In this document: positions 8,137-16,660 of the stretch, piece after piece | How positions within the stretch are numbered: the first letter of the stretch is position 1 | Layout: every line of letters starts with the position of its first letter | DNA from: Arthrobacter echini | Lineage (GTDB): Bacteria > Actinomycetota > Actinomycetes > Actinomycetales > Micrococcaceae | DNA: 64,000 nt | Reading direction: 5' to 3' | Assembly: GCF_004803505.1 (NCBI RefSeq) | Contig: NZ_SSWH01000010.1 | Location: 1 to 64,000 of the forward strand | The notes under the pieces: model-generated | Told to the model about the DNA's origin: nothing | Databases searched by the model: none | Seen by the model: only the letters and a program-made list of their open reading frames with translations | Made by a program: the position numbers and the translations under genes

Positions 8137-9960
8137 ATGCCTGACATGAGCGACGACGTTGCCCCCATCGATCGTTCGTCCGCAGGTGGTGCCGGGCCAG
8201 GTAGTGAAGATTCCACATCTGCGGTCGGGGCTGATTATGAAGCGACGCCCGAGTCGAGGCCGGACGAGACAGACGAGGTATCAGCTCGAGCGCAGATGGT
8301 CGGGGTCCGCCGGAATCGGCGTATCCGGCGGTGGACGGCTGTGTTGACGGTGCTGTTGGCGGTGTTGACGGTGGCGTCTGCGCTGTCGCCGCCGTTACGT
8401 GTGCGGATGGAAGTGTTGCTGGAAGTACTACCATTTCCCGCTTTGCACACCGCTGCCGCATCGACGGTGTTCGTGGGCTTTGTACTGGGGCTGTGTGCTC
8501 GTGGGTTGTTGCACGGTCAGCGGATCGCGTGGGTGGTGGCGGTTGCTCTAATGGTGACGGCGGTTGTGCTCAACCTCATCAAGGGCCTCGATGTCGAGGA
8601 AGGAGTAATCAGTCTCGTCCTGGTCGGATGGTTGGTTCTGGTCCGGCGGGCTTTCACCGTGGTGCCTGCCCGGGCTCAGCTGCGGCGGGCTGTGAATGTG
8701 GCGGTGGGGGCCACAGTGTTCGTGATCGTGGTGTCGACGGTGCTCGCTCTGACACTGGGGCGCCGTCATCACCCGCGGGCCGGTGAGACGATCCGTGCCG
8801 CTGCGGAGCGGCTCGGAGGTGACACACGTCTGCCCATCGTGGGGTTGGGGCCAGCAGGTACACCGTTGTTGGCAGCGGCTGGGATTGCTGTGGTGGTGGC
8901 GGCACTGTGGATACTTCTGTCACCTCGGCGATCGTTGCCGCGCACACCGGCGGATCACCTCGTCGACCGCGAACGTGCCAGGGCTATCGTTGCTCTCTAT
9001 GGTGGGGGAACGTTGGACTACTTCGCGCTACGCGATGACAAGGAATGGTTCTTCACGAACGACGCGGTAGTGGCCTACGCGGTGCGAGGCGGCGTCTGTT
9101 TGGTCTCACCGGATCCGATAGGCCCTCATGGAAGCCAGTACCAGGTGTGGGCAGATTTCATGGATTTTGCTGCCACACGTGGCTGGACGCCGATGGTTGT
9201 GGCAGCCTCCGCAGACCGCCTCGAGATGTATGGTCATGCGGGCCTGAAACCCATGTATCTCGGCGACGAAGCCGTCGTCGACGTGGCTTCCTTCACCCTG
9301 ACCGGGCGGGCTGTGAAGGGGTTGCGGCAATCAGTGAACCGGGTCGAGCGTGCAGGAGTGAACGCCGTTTTCATCGATCCAGCCACGGCACCGGACGAAG
9401 TGCGGGAGAAGGTGCTCGCTATCGCCGATAAATCGCGTCAGGGTGAGACGGAGCGGGGCTTCTCGATGACGCTGTCCCGAATGTTCGATCCTGCCGATAC
9501 CGGCTTGTTGATGGTGCTGGCCACCGATGAGAGGGGCCGTGTGCTCGGATTCATCCAGTGGGTTCCTGCCACCGATCTGCCCGGCTGGTCGCTGGACGTG
9601 ATGCGCCGCGACACTGCCACGGATGTCCCCAACGGGTTGACCGACTTCATGATCGTCAAGACGATCGAGCGCATCGCCGCTGAGGGGGGCAAGGGTCTGG
9701 GCCTGAACTTCGCGGTCATGAGGGACTTCATGACGAAGCCGCCCGAGAGTGTCGCCGAGCAGATCCGACGTCGCATCCTCGACATCGTCGCCAAGCACTC
9801 GCAACTGGAATCGCTGGGCAAGTTCAACGAGAAGTACGACCCCACATGGGTTCCGCGGTACGTGATGCGCGGCAGCGGGGATGAACTCCTGAAACAGGGA
9901 CTGGCGGTTGCCCAGGCTGAAGGAGTGATCGACACCCCGGGCAGGGCGGCGCGGTCATGA
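8137..9960 (+). CDS. Second MprF-like (DUF2156) protein
   Basis: 607 residues, start ATG with GGAG 6-9 nt upstream. After a charged N terminus of ~65 residues there are about six membrane segments (70-270). The DUF2156 GNAT-fold synthase domain follows: RARAIVALYGGGTLDYFALR, YAVRGGVCLVSPDPIGP, LTGRAVKGLRQSVNRVERAG, GWSLDVMRR, and LNFAVMRDF near the end. It is shorter than the gene at 4288 and lacks the extra rhomboid-like block, resembling the MprF part of mycobacterial LysX without the tRNA-synthetase part. Two different synthases around one hydrolase suggest two amino acid or lipid substrates (inference). Confidence 0.82.
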   Translation: MPDMSDDVAPIDRSSAGGAGPGSEDSTSAVGADYEATPESRPDETDEVSARAQMVGVRRNRRIRRWTAVLTVLLAVLTVASALSPPLRVRMEVLLEVLPFPALHTAAASTVFVGFVLGLCARGLLHGQRIAWVVAVALMVTAVVLNLIKGLDVEEGVISLVLVGWLVLVRRAFTVVPARAQLRRAVNVAVGATVFVIVVSTVLALTLGRRHHPRAGETIRAAAERLGGDTRLPIVGLGPAGTPLLAAAGIAVVVAALWILLSPRRSLPRTPADHLVDRERARAIVALYGGGTLDYFALRDDKEWFFTNDAVVAYAVRGGVCLVSPDPIGPHGSQYQVWADFMDFAATRGWTPMVVAASADRLEMYGHAGLKPMYLGDEAVVDVASFTLTGRAVKGLRQSVNRVERAGVNAVFIDPATAPDEVREKVLAIADKSRQGETERGFSMTLSRMFDPADTGLLMVLATDERGRVLGFIQWVPATDLPGWSLDVMRRDTATDVPNGLTDFMIVKTIERIAAEGGKGLGLNFAVMRDFMTKPPESVAEQIRRRILDIVAKHSQLESLGKFNEKYDPTWVPRYVMRGSGDELLKQGLAVAQAEGVIDTPGRAARS

Positions 9961-10021
9961 CACCGGGCAGGAACTCCTCATCTGCTTCGTCCTCGTTCGA
10001 TCGGGAAGCGAGGTTCTGCTG

Positions 10022-10840
10022 ATGGGCGTTTCCCTGGCCGCGGCCGTGGTGGCTTCCGTGTTGATGGGAAGCGCCGCGATCTTGCAGTCACTGGCGACTC
10101 GCCGTGCAGTCGGCCTCCTGGTCTTGAAGCACCCGCTGTATGTAGCCGGGACGGTGTTGGACCTTATCGGGTGGGGACTGTCGGTAGTGGCGATGCGCCA
10201 TCTGCCCCTCCTGGCGGTGCAGACGATTCTGGCCGCGTCGCTGGCGGTCACCGTGATCCTGGCAGCACGAATACTTCGGGTGAAGCCAAGTCGTAGTGTC
10301 TGGGTTGCCGTCATCGTGGTGTGTTTGGCGTGCGGTGTCGTTGTAGTCGCCGCACAGCCGGGCCCACCGGCACCCGCCCCTGCACAGTTCAGCCTGGTCC
10401 TCACCTTTTCGCTGATCCTGCTGGTAGCTGTGGCCGCGCTGTCCTACAGGCATCCGCGAACACCCGTATGCGCGGTAGTGGCCGGCATGGGGTACTCGGG
10501 TGCCGCTGTTGCGGCCCGGGCGATACATGGCTCCTCCATCGATGCGCTTTTGAAGGAGCCACTGGTATGGCTGATCGTAGGCTTCGCCATTGTGGGAGCC
10601 GTGATGTTTTCCCGGGCGCTGGAGACCCGCGCCGACGCAGTCAATGAAGCATCAGCCTGGTTGTGGGTGATCGAGATCGTCGTACCGTCCATCGTCGGTG
10701 TCATGGCTCTCGGGGACCAGGTACGTCCTGGATGGGCCATTCCCACCGTGGTGGCCATGATCGCCGCCATCGTGGCGACGATGAGGATCTCGACCTCCAA
10801 CACCCTGCTCGAACACCTAGTCAGTCCCCAGGCGTCGTAG
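10022..10840 (+). CDS. DMT/EamA-like multispanning membrane protein
   Basis: 272 residues with about nine hydrophobic helices in a small-residue-rich pattern like drug/metabolite transporters and NIPA-type proteins (AAAVVASVLMGSAAILQSLA; LPLLAVQTILAASLAVTVIL). GAGG lies about 8 nt before the ATG and the gap from the preceding DUF2156 gene is 61 bp, so it is probably the last gene of the lipid cluster. Substrate unknown; DMT members act as exporters or lipid/sugar carriers. It could be a flippase for the product of the shorter MprF paralogue, but nothing in the sequence proves it. Confidence 0.65.
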   Translation: MGVSLAAAVVASVLMGSAAILQSLATRRAVGLLVLKHPLYVAGTVLDLIGWGLSVVAMRHLPLLAVQTILAASLAVTVILAARILRVKPSRSVWVAVIVVCLACGVVVVAAQPGPPAPAPAQFSLVLTFSLILLVAVAALSYRHPRTPVCAVVAGMGYSGAAVAARAIHGSSIDALLKEPLVWLIVGFAIVGAVMFSRALETRADAVNEASAWLWVIEIVVPSIVGVMALGDQVRPGWAIPTVVAMIAAIVATMRISTSNTLLEHLVSPQAS

Positions 10841-11019
10841 TACTCAGTAGTCCCGCTGCGCTGCCGGACCGAAAACGGACGATACCCAAGGTGGATGGAC
10901 CACGACAAGCAAGGGCGTCCCGGGCCGTCACTGATCGGTTCCCTGCGAATGGCCTGTGCACTCCTCGCCGCAGCAATGACCGCTGGGGTGACTGACGGCT
11001 GGACCCGTTCGTGCTGGTG

Positions 11020-11202
11020 CTAGGTGACCCATGGAGTCCTGACGCTATCGACGCTGTGGACAATTGTTGTCGTGGGTGCTGCGGTCTGCGATGACGTGAC
11101 GGTGCTGCCCACGGCCGCTGTCACCACCAGTAGTGCACCCAGCAGGAAACTCCCTCCTGCCATCATCGCCGCCCGACGTTGCTCGCGTCCTGTCCGGTAC
11201 AT
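11020..11202 (-). CDS. Small secreted or membrane-anchored protein (60 aa)
   Basis: 60 residues, MYRTGREQRRAAMMAGGSFL then LLGALLVVTAAVGSTV: a positively charged N terminus, a 20-residue hydrophobic segment, then a Thr/Ser-rich tail. The gene is supported by a perfect AGGAGG six bases before the ATG (minus strand, 11209-11214). It faces away from the PepSY gene. No family recognised; probably a signal-anchored small protein. Confidence 0.55.
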   Translation of the reverse strand: MYRTGREQRRAAMMAGGSFLLGALLVVTAAVGSTVTSSQTAAPTTTIVHSVDSVRTPWVT

Positions 11203-11585
11203 GGTGTCCTCCTCAGAGCATCTAAGTCTGGTCAGAATCGGCCATCAGTAGGTGAAAGCTCGACAACCACAGTGTTCACCGAGGACCTTGAACAGATGCT
11301 GAGGATCTGCAGCCGGCGACACCGACCGAAGAACACCACCCAGCAACTTCGGGGCACCGCGCAAGGAAGCGATCAATGCGATTGACCAGCGATTCTGACC
11401 CTCGAAGACGAAGACGAAGACGAAGACGAAGACGAGGGCGAGGGCGGCCCCCTGCTCTCTCAGCATTCTCTAAGTGAACGGGGGTGAGAGTTGTATCAGG
11501 CAGCCAAAGCGGCGCCGGACCCGACGCACCAGCTAGAGAGCAGTATTCAAGGGTTCACATGCGTTGATTGAAAGGTAGTAGTGCC
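11203..11585. other. Intergenic region before the PepSY gene, with hexanucleotide repeat
   Basis: About 380 bp between divergently oriented genes; it should hold promoters for both, but no convincing -35/-10 pair stands out. It contains GAAGAC repeated five times followed by GAGGGC twice (11404-11445), a slippage-prone tract that on the plus strand would encode an Asp/Glu run. No start codon with a good ribosome site precedes it, so it is treated as non-coding. Confidence 0.5.
11404..11445. repeat. Hexanucleotide microsatellite (GAAGAC)5(GAGGGC)2
   Basis: Five exact GAAGAC units at 11404-11433 and two GAGGGC units at 11434-11445. Such tracts expand and contract by slippage; it lies about 140 bp upstream of the PepSY gene start. 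Confidence 0.85.
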
Positions 11586-12350
11586 ATGAACACCTCCCAG
11601 AAGAAGAAGGCCGTCGTCGGCTCGATCGCAGGTCTGGTTCTGGTCGGCGGAACCGCTCTCGGCGGTATCGCCGTCGCCAACGCCAACACCACCGGCACTG
11701 ACTCGATGGGAACCAGTGACGTTGCACAGGATGAGAGGGGCGAATCGAACGAGGCGAAGGTGAAGGGGTCGATCTCGGTCCCGGAGTCCGCGACCGAAGT
11801 CTCCGACGCCGAGGAAAGCGCCCAGCTGGCCAAGCTCGCGACGATCGACACCAGCGCAGCCGAGAAGGCTGCCGCAGCGTCGGTGCCCGGCAGCACGGTC
11901 GTCAGTTCGGAACTCGGTGACGAGGACGGGTTCGTGGTGTACGAGGTGGACGTCAAGGATGATGCGGGAACGGTCACCGAAGTCACCGTCGACGCCGGCG
12001 ACGCAAGCATCCTGGCCTCCGAAACCGGCGATGATGATGACGACCAGGAGGATGGCAATGAGGCGAAGGTGAAGGGGTCGATCTCGGTCCCGGAGTCCGC
12101 GACCGAGGTCTCCGACGCCGAGGAAAGCGCCCAGCTGGCCAAGCTCGCGACGATCGACGCCAGCGCAGCCGAGAAGGCTGCCACAGCGTCGGTGCCCGGC
12201 AGCACGGTCGTCAGTTCGGAACTCGATGAAGAAGACGGGTTCGTGGTGTACGAGGTGGACGTCAAGGATGGTGCGGGAACGGTCACCGAAGTCACCGTCG
12301 ATGCCGGCGACGCCGGCATCCTGGCCTCCGAAACCGGCGATGACGACTAA
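11586..12350 (+). CDS. Secreted protein with two tandem PepSY-like repeats
   Basis: 254 residues starting MNTSQKKKAVVGSIAGLVLV, a signal peptide or N-terminal anchor (KKK then ~22 hydrophobic residues). Two nearly identical units follow (residues ~56-158 and ~159-254), each with EAKVKGSISVPESATEVS, a helix AAEKAA.ASVPGSTVVSSEL and the strands GFVVYEVDVKD.AGTVTEV.VDAG, matching the PepSY fold. PepSY proteins are extracytoplasmic modulators, often beside sensor kinases, as here. The acidic linker GDDDDDQEDG separates the units. A TTG 18 nt upstream is in frame, but the ATG fits the signal peptide better. Confidence 0.75.
   Translation: MNTSQKKKAVVGSIAGLVLVGGTALGGIAVANANTTGTDSMGTSDVAQDERGESNEAKVKGSISVPESATEVSDAEESAQLAKLATIDTSAAEKAAAASVPGSTVVSSELGDEDGFVVYEVDVKDDAGTVTEVTVDAGDASILASETGDDDDDQEDGNEAKVKGSISVPESATEVSDAEESAQLAKLATIDASAAEKAATASVPGSTVVSSELDEEDGFVVYEVDVKDGAGTVTEVTVDAGDAGILASETGDDD
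11751..12350. repeat. 309-bp tandem duplication encoding the PepSY-like unit
   Basis: gaggcgaagg starts at 11751 and again at 12060: a period of 309 bp (103 codons). Copy 1 is 11751-12059, copy 2 12060-12350. Only scattered differences separate them, including silent ones, so the duplication is recent or maintained by conversion. Confidence 0.9.
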
Positions 12351-12839
12351 GGAGCTGGAGGCCCCTGTATCGGGCTGACCATGACGGTGATCCTGACATC
12401 AACACCATCCAGGTAGCCTCCGGGTAATTCGCCAGCGACCGTCAACCGTACAAGAGCTCCTTCTGGCAGTTTCAGCGTGAGTGAGACCCCAGGACCCCGA
12501 CCGCGTACCGCTCCCCACAGCGGTACGCGGTCGGTCCTGCGCCAAACCCGTACTCCGCGACTGGCTCACACCCAGGCACGCTGACGGAATTCATAGATGA
12601 GCCACGTGGCCCCTCGCCTGCAAGAAAAAGGTGGGCGGATACGCTCCGGAACCTTTCAGTTCCCGCTTGGGAGGGTGGCCAAGCAATCAAGTAGCTAATG
12701 CCCAAACGCTCGGTCGTGGTCGTCAGCGACTACACCGAGTACTCGGAGGCGTCAGTGGTTTCCAGTGGTTGGCACTACATAGGTTCTCCAGTGAAGTGAC
12801 CGACCGGCTATCAGCACAAAGTGTGAGAGGGAAAAGTAC
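12351..12839. other. Gene-free region between PepSY gene and dedA
   Basis: 489 bp. It contains the strong hairpin at 12491-12538 and must carry the promoter of the dedA operon. No protein-coding frame with a plausible start and ribosome site was found. Confidence 0.5.
12491..12538 (+). terminator. Strong hairpin downstream of the PepSY gene
   Basis: A perfect 14-bp stem, GACCGCGTACCGCT (12499-12512) pairing with 12519-12532 around a 6-nt loop, is extended by AGGACC/GGTCCT with a two-base bulge. No T-tract follows, as in many actinobacterial hairpin terminators. It could also be an operator. Confidence 0.55.
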
Positions 12840-13568
12840 ATGATGCATCTTATGGCTGGGTCTCTACCGGCTGGACTATCCCTGGGGAGCGTTGCGGACC
12901 CGGCAGCGCTGCTCGATAGCGCCGGAGGATGGGTTTTGCTGGTGGTCGCCGCGATTGTCTTCATCGAATCCGGGGCACTGTTTCCCTTCCTGCCGGGGGA
13001 CTCCCTGATCTTCACCGCGGGCCTTCTTCACGCTCAGCTAGGCATCAATCTGGTGGTCCTCATGGCGGTCATCGTGGGCGCTGCTATCGCAGGAGATCAG
13101 GCAGGATACTGGTTGGGTCGCCGCTTCGGACGGCGCCTGTTCACAGAGGATGCCCAGGTACTGAACACTCGATACTTGACCGGTGCGGAGAACTTCTTCA
13201 CCCGGTACGGGGGACGATCGCTTTTCCTGGCACGGTTCGTGCCATTCGCCAGGACCTTCGTTCCACTGGCAGCCGGCACTGCGCAGTACCGCTACCGCTC
13301 GTTCCTCCTGTGGAATGTCATCGGGGCGGTCCTCTGGGGTGTCGGTCTGACCCTCGCGGGCTCGCTGCTGGGTGGGGTGCCCTTCGTCACTGATCATATC
13401 GATCTCATCGCCGTGGTCATCGTGACGTTGTCCGTCGTCCCCACTGTCGTCGAGATCATGCGTCACATCACGAAGAATAGAGCGAGCAGGGCAGCTCCTT
13501 CACCGCTGGTCGAAGAACAGAAGCATGATGAACCCGTGCTCCCTCATCGTGAGGTTGAAGTACCGTGA
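12840..13568 (+). CDS. DedA family membrane protein
   Basis: 242 residues with about five membrane segments and DedA/SNARE-associated signatures: FIESGALFPFLPGDSLIFTA, AAIAGDQAGYWLGRRFGRRL, then ARFVPFARTFVPLAAGT with the conserved Arg residues of the re-entrant loops. DedA proteins act at the cytoplasmic membrane; some members (UptA type) return undecaprenyl phosphate to the cytoplasmic face, others affect phosphatidylethanolamine or membrane potential. The following gene is a PAP2 phosphatase, which fits an undecaprenyl-phosphate recycling pair. Start chosen at the first of two adjacent ATGs; a GAGGG element lies just upstream. Confidence 0.85.
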   Translation: MMHLMAGSLPAGLSLGSVADPAALLDSAGGWVLLVVAAIVFIESGALFPFLPGDSLIFTAGLLHAQLGINLVVLMAVIVGAAIAGDQAGYWLGRRFGRRLFTEDAQVLNTRYLTGAENFFTRYGGRSLFLARFVPFARTFVPLAAGTAQYRYRSFLLWNVIGAVLWGVGLTLAGSLLGGVPFVTDHIDLIAVVIVTLSVVPTVVEIMRHITKNRASRAAPSPLVEEQKHDEPVLPHREVEVP

Positions 13569-14359
13569 CAGCGTCGTCGCAGCGAGACAGCTCGCACGCT
13601 GCCCGGTCATCGCAGGTCGGGCGTGGACCAGGAGCGGATACCAAGCAGCATGAGTCCGGACACGGCAGGGCTCGTCCCTCGTTCCTGCTACGGCACTGGG
13701 TGGTCGGTCCCTTCGTGGTCGGAGTTCTCGTCATGGCCGCCGGCCTAATCCTGAAGACCAATCTTTTCCTCGCCGCGTTCGATCTTCGGTTGTTGCAAGA
13801 CGTCAGCCACCTCCATAGCGGAGTGGGAAACGCTGTCGCGCTGGCACTTCACGCCGGCCTTCGTGGGCTATCGGCAGTGGTGGTACTCGCCCTCGTGGTG
13901 GGTGCGATGATGGCTCTCACCCGGTCCGTCCGGAACGGGTTGACCATTTTCGTCCTGACCACGGGTGGGTGGGCTGCAACCGCGGTCATGAAAATACTTG
14001 TTAGCAGATCACGTCCTGATCAGTCGTTGTTGGCCGACTCGCTTCTCCCGGGCGTCCAAGGTGCGACGTCGTTCCCGTCCGGTCACACAGCGTTTGCTGC
14101 GTCCTTGGGGATCGCGGTAGCGCTCGTGATGTGGCGGACCCGATGGAGGACTCCCGCCATCGTCTCTGCCGCCGTATTCGCTGGGCTTGTCGGGGCGTCT
14201 CGAATCTATCTTGGCGTTCACTACGTCTCCGATGTCGTGGCATCCTTCGTCCTCTCCGCAGCGGTGATCGTCCTGCTGACTGGCGCGACCGGCTTCTTCC
14301 AGCGGTACCGAGCGAGTCTCATTAGGATTGGATCACCTGAAGGTGGAAGGAACCCCTGA
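13565..14359 (+). CDS. PAP2-family lipid phosphatase
   Basis: 264 residues; GTG start overlapping the dedA stop (GTGA). After a ~40-residue charged N terminus come six membrane helices with the three PAP2 motifs: KILVSRSRPDQ (motif 1), PSGHTAFAASLG (motif 2) and ASRIYLGVHYVSDV (motif 3, catalytic His). Membrane PAP2 enzymes dephosphorylate undecaprenyl diphosphate or phosphatidate-type lipids on the outer face. Next to DedA, undecaprenyl-diphosphate phosphatase is the most attractive reading (inference). Confidence 0.85.
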   Translation: MTASSQRDSSHAARSSQVGRGPGADTKQHESGHGRARPSFLLRHWVVGPFVVGVLVMAAGLILKTNLFLAAFDLRLLQDVSHLHSGVGNAVALALHAGLRGLSAVVVLALVVGAMMALTRSVRNGLTIFVLTTGGWAATAVMKILVSRSRPDQSLLADSLLPGVQGATSFPSGHTAFAASLGIAVALVMWRTRWRTPAIVSAAVFAGLVGASRIYLGVHYVSDVVASFVLSAAVIVLLTGATGFFQRYRASLIRIGSPEGGRNP

Positions 14360-15036
14360 TGCGCGTGCTGCTGGTCGAGGACGAACAAGACCTTGCCGAG
14401 TCAGTTCGTCGTGGTCTGACGAACGAGGGGTTCGTGGTCGATGTAGCCCACGATGGTGTCACCGGCGCGTGGATGGCCGTGGAGAATCCGTACGACGCCG
14501 CGATTCTGGACATCATGCTTCCGGGCAAGCACGGTTACCAGATCCTCAAGGAGATCCGCGAGGCGAAGATCTGGACCCCGGTGTTGATGCTGACAGCCAA
14601 AGATGGCGAGTACGACCAGACGGATGCCTTCGACCTCGGTGCCGACGACTACCTGACGAAACCGTTCAGCTTCATCGTCCTGGTCGCCCACCTGCGAGCA
14701 CTGATCCGTAGGGGAGCTCCGGAGCGCCCAGTTGCCCTGACGGTCGGCTCTCTCGTGCTGGATCCGGTACGACGCATGGTGACACGACGAGGATCGCCTG
14801 TACCTCTGACGCCGAAAGAGTACGCCATCGTCCATTTCCTGATGCGCCACCACGACCAGGTGGTGTCGAAAGCGGAGATCCTCGACAACGTGTGGGATCC
14901 AGCCTATGAAGGCAGCGACAACGTGGTCGAGGTCTACATCGGGTACCTCCGCAAGAAACTGGACCTGCCCTTCGACACCACAACACTGACCACTGTCCGG
15001 GGTATGGGATACTGCCTGGTCTCTGATGAGCCGTGA
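14359..15036 (+). CDS. OmpR/PhoB-type response regulator
   Basis: 225 residues. Receiver domain 1-115: VEDE acidic pocket, phospho-Asp in AAILDIMLPGKHGY (about residue 51), Thr in LTAKD, Lys in LTKPF. C-terminal winged helix (130-222): LTPKEYAIVHFLMRH, the recognition-helix region GSDNVVEVYIGYLRKKL and RGMGYCL. It overlaps the PAP2 gene by one base (TGATG) and the kinase by 11 bp, so the four genes form one coupled operon. Likely DNA targets are this operon and the PepSY gene (inference). Confidence 0.93.
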   Translation: MRVLLVEDEQDLAESVRRGLTNEGFVVDVAHDGVTGAWMAVENPYDAAILDIMLPGKHGYQILKEIREAKIWTPVLMLTAKDGEYDQTDAFDLGADDYLTKPFSFIVLVAHLRALIRRGAPERPVALTVGSLVLDPVRRMVTRRGSPVPLTPKEYAIVHFLMRHHDQVVSKAEILDNVWDPAYEGSDNVVEVYIGYLRKKLDLPFDTTTLTTVRGMGYCLVSDEP

Positions 15037-16654
15037 ACCCGGCCCAACGGTAGCTTCTCCGCCGGGTGGGACACCACGCCGCACTTCCCGCCGTGGCGCC
15101 CCACGCCTATCGGGGTGGGGTGTTCGTCGGCAAGCAGTCCTGGCCGCTGTCATGACCATGGCCGTCGTTCTGATCCTGGCCGGAGTAGTACTGCTCCTGG
15201 TCCTACGATCATCACTGCTCGACAACGCCCGGGACCTGGCAGTACAACACCGCGACAGCATCATCGAACAAAACCAGGAAAACGACTCCGAGGACCTTCC
15301 CGGCAATCTCATCCCTGACCCCGGGGGTGTCGGCGGCACCTCGGGTGCACAGGTCACACAAATCATCGACGCACGTGGCACCGTCATCGCCACGACAGAC
15401 CCATCCGTCGACGATGCGCTCTACGACGACGATTTCCTTGACCCTGGACAATCTTTCGTATCCGGCAACCCAGGGCTCAGCGGCATCATCGACGTCGATG
15501 ACTACGTTGTCGCAGCCCAAGGCGTCCGAACTCCCGACGGTGACAGGATCGTCGCGGTCGGAGTGCCGACCGACATTGAACGCGATGCCATCAGCACGGT
15601 CGGCTGGTTCCTCCTGGCAGGTGTCCCAGTGCTACTTGCTCTAGCGGGGACGCTCATCTGGTTCCTCGTCGGACGGGCATTGCGACCTGTGGAACGCATC
15701 CGCGCAACCGTGGCCGGTATCTCCCAGCAGCACCTCGACGAGCGGGTGGAGGTCCCTCCCACCCGCGACGAGATCGAACGCCTCGCTTCCACCATGAACG
15801 ACATGCTGACCAGGCTGCAGAGCGCCGACGCCGCGCAGCGCCGATTCGTCACCGACGCCAGCCACGAACTGCGCAGCCCTCTGGCCACCCTGACCACCGG
15901 ACTGGAGATCGCGGCCGCCGACCCCTCCGTAACGACCTGGCGCGAGACGTCCGGCATGCTGCAGACCCAGGCCAACAGGATGGGATACCTCGTCGAAGAC
16001 CTGCTGACCCTGGCCAAGATCGACGATGCCGGGCTCAGGTTCGTGATGCAGGACGTCGACCTCGATGATCTGCTCCTCGAGGAACTGGCCCGGCTGAAAG
16101 GCGTTTCCCAACACGCCATCCGTACACATATCGAACCGGCGCGGATCACAGCCGACCCCCAACGCATCACCCAGGTCATCAGGAATCTCCTCAACAACGC
16201 CGACCGACACGCGGCCACAACCATCACCATGAACCTCACGACCGAACCAGGACCTACCACCGTCACCAACCCAGCCGATAAGAGTCACGATCACGGCCTC
16301 GAAGCCGCAGGAAGGACAGTGATCCTGACGGTCGACAACGACGGTGACAGAATCCCCGCAGCACAACGCCAGCGAGTGTTCGACCGGTTCGTACGCCTCG
16401 ACGCGAGCCGAACCCGGGAAAGCGGCGGCAGCGGTCTCGGTCTGGCCATCAGCCAAGAAATCATCAGGGCGCACTCCGGCACCATCGTCACGACCGAAAC
16501 ACCAGCCGGTCACACACGCTTCGAAGTGATCCTCCCACTGCAAAATACTCACCCGGCGACGGTCGACGCCAGCACGAAAAAAGCAGCTCCCGATAGCGAT
16601 CCGGCACGCAGCTCCCCCGACGAAATACTCAAAACGCGTCGAGGGCGTCAATGA
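15026..16654 (+). CDS. Membrane sensor histidine kinase
   Basis: 542 residues. Two membrane segments (about 38-65 and 190-215) flank a ~130-residue extracytoplasmic sensor region; HAMP about 215-270; HisKA with FVTDASHELRSPLATLTTGL (phospho-His); ATPase with NLLNNADRHA (N box), a DNDGDRIP-like G1 box and SGGSGLGLAISQEI (G2). The C-terminal 30 residues are charged. Partner of the overlapping response regulator. A dead IS256 copy lies only 6 bp after the stop codon. The nearby secreted PepSY protein may act on the sensor domain (inference). Confidence 0.92.
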   Translation: MSREPGPTVASPPGGTPRRTSRRGAPRLSGWGVRRQAVLAAVMTMAVVLILAGVVLLLVLRSSLLDNARDLAVQHRDSIIEQNQENDSEDLPGNLIPDPGGVGGTSGAQVTQIIDARGTVIATTDPSVDDALYDDDFLDPGQSFVSGNPGLSGIIDVDDYVVAAQGVRTPDGDRIVAVGVPTDIERDAISTVGWFLLAGVPVLLALAGTLIWFLVGRALRPVERIRATVAGISQQHLDERVEVPPTRDEIERLASTMNDMLTRLQSADAAQRRFVTDASHELRSPLATLTTGLEIAAADPSVTTWRETSGMLQTQANRMGYLVEDLLTLAKIDDAGLRFVMQDVDLDDLLLEELARLKGVSQHAIRTHIEPARITADPQRITQVIRNLLNNADRHAATTITMNLTTEPGPTTVTNPADKSHDHGLEAAGRTVILTVDNDGDRIPAAQRQRVFDRFVRLDASRTRESGGSGLGLAISQEIIRAHSGTIVTTETPAGHTRFEVILPLQNTHPATVDASTKKAAPDSDPARSSPDEILKTRRGRQ

Positions 16655-16660
16655 AGACGG

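Noticed and set aside
11245-11466. ORF with Phe-Val repeats
   Set aside because: Created by reading the GAAGAC microsatellite on the minus strand; no ribosome site or family.
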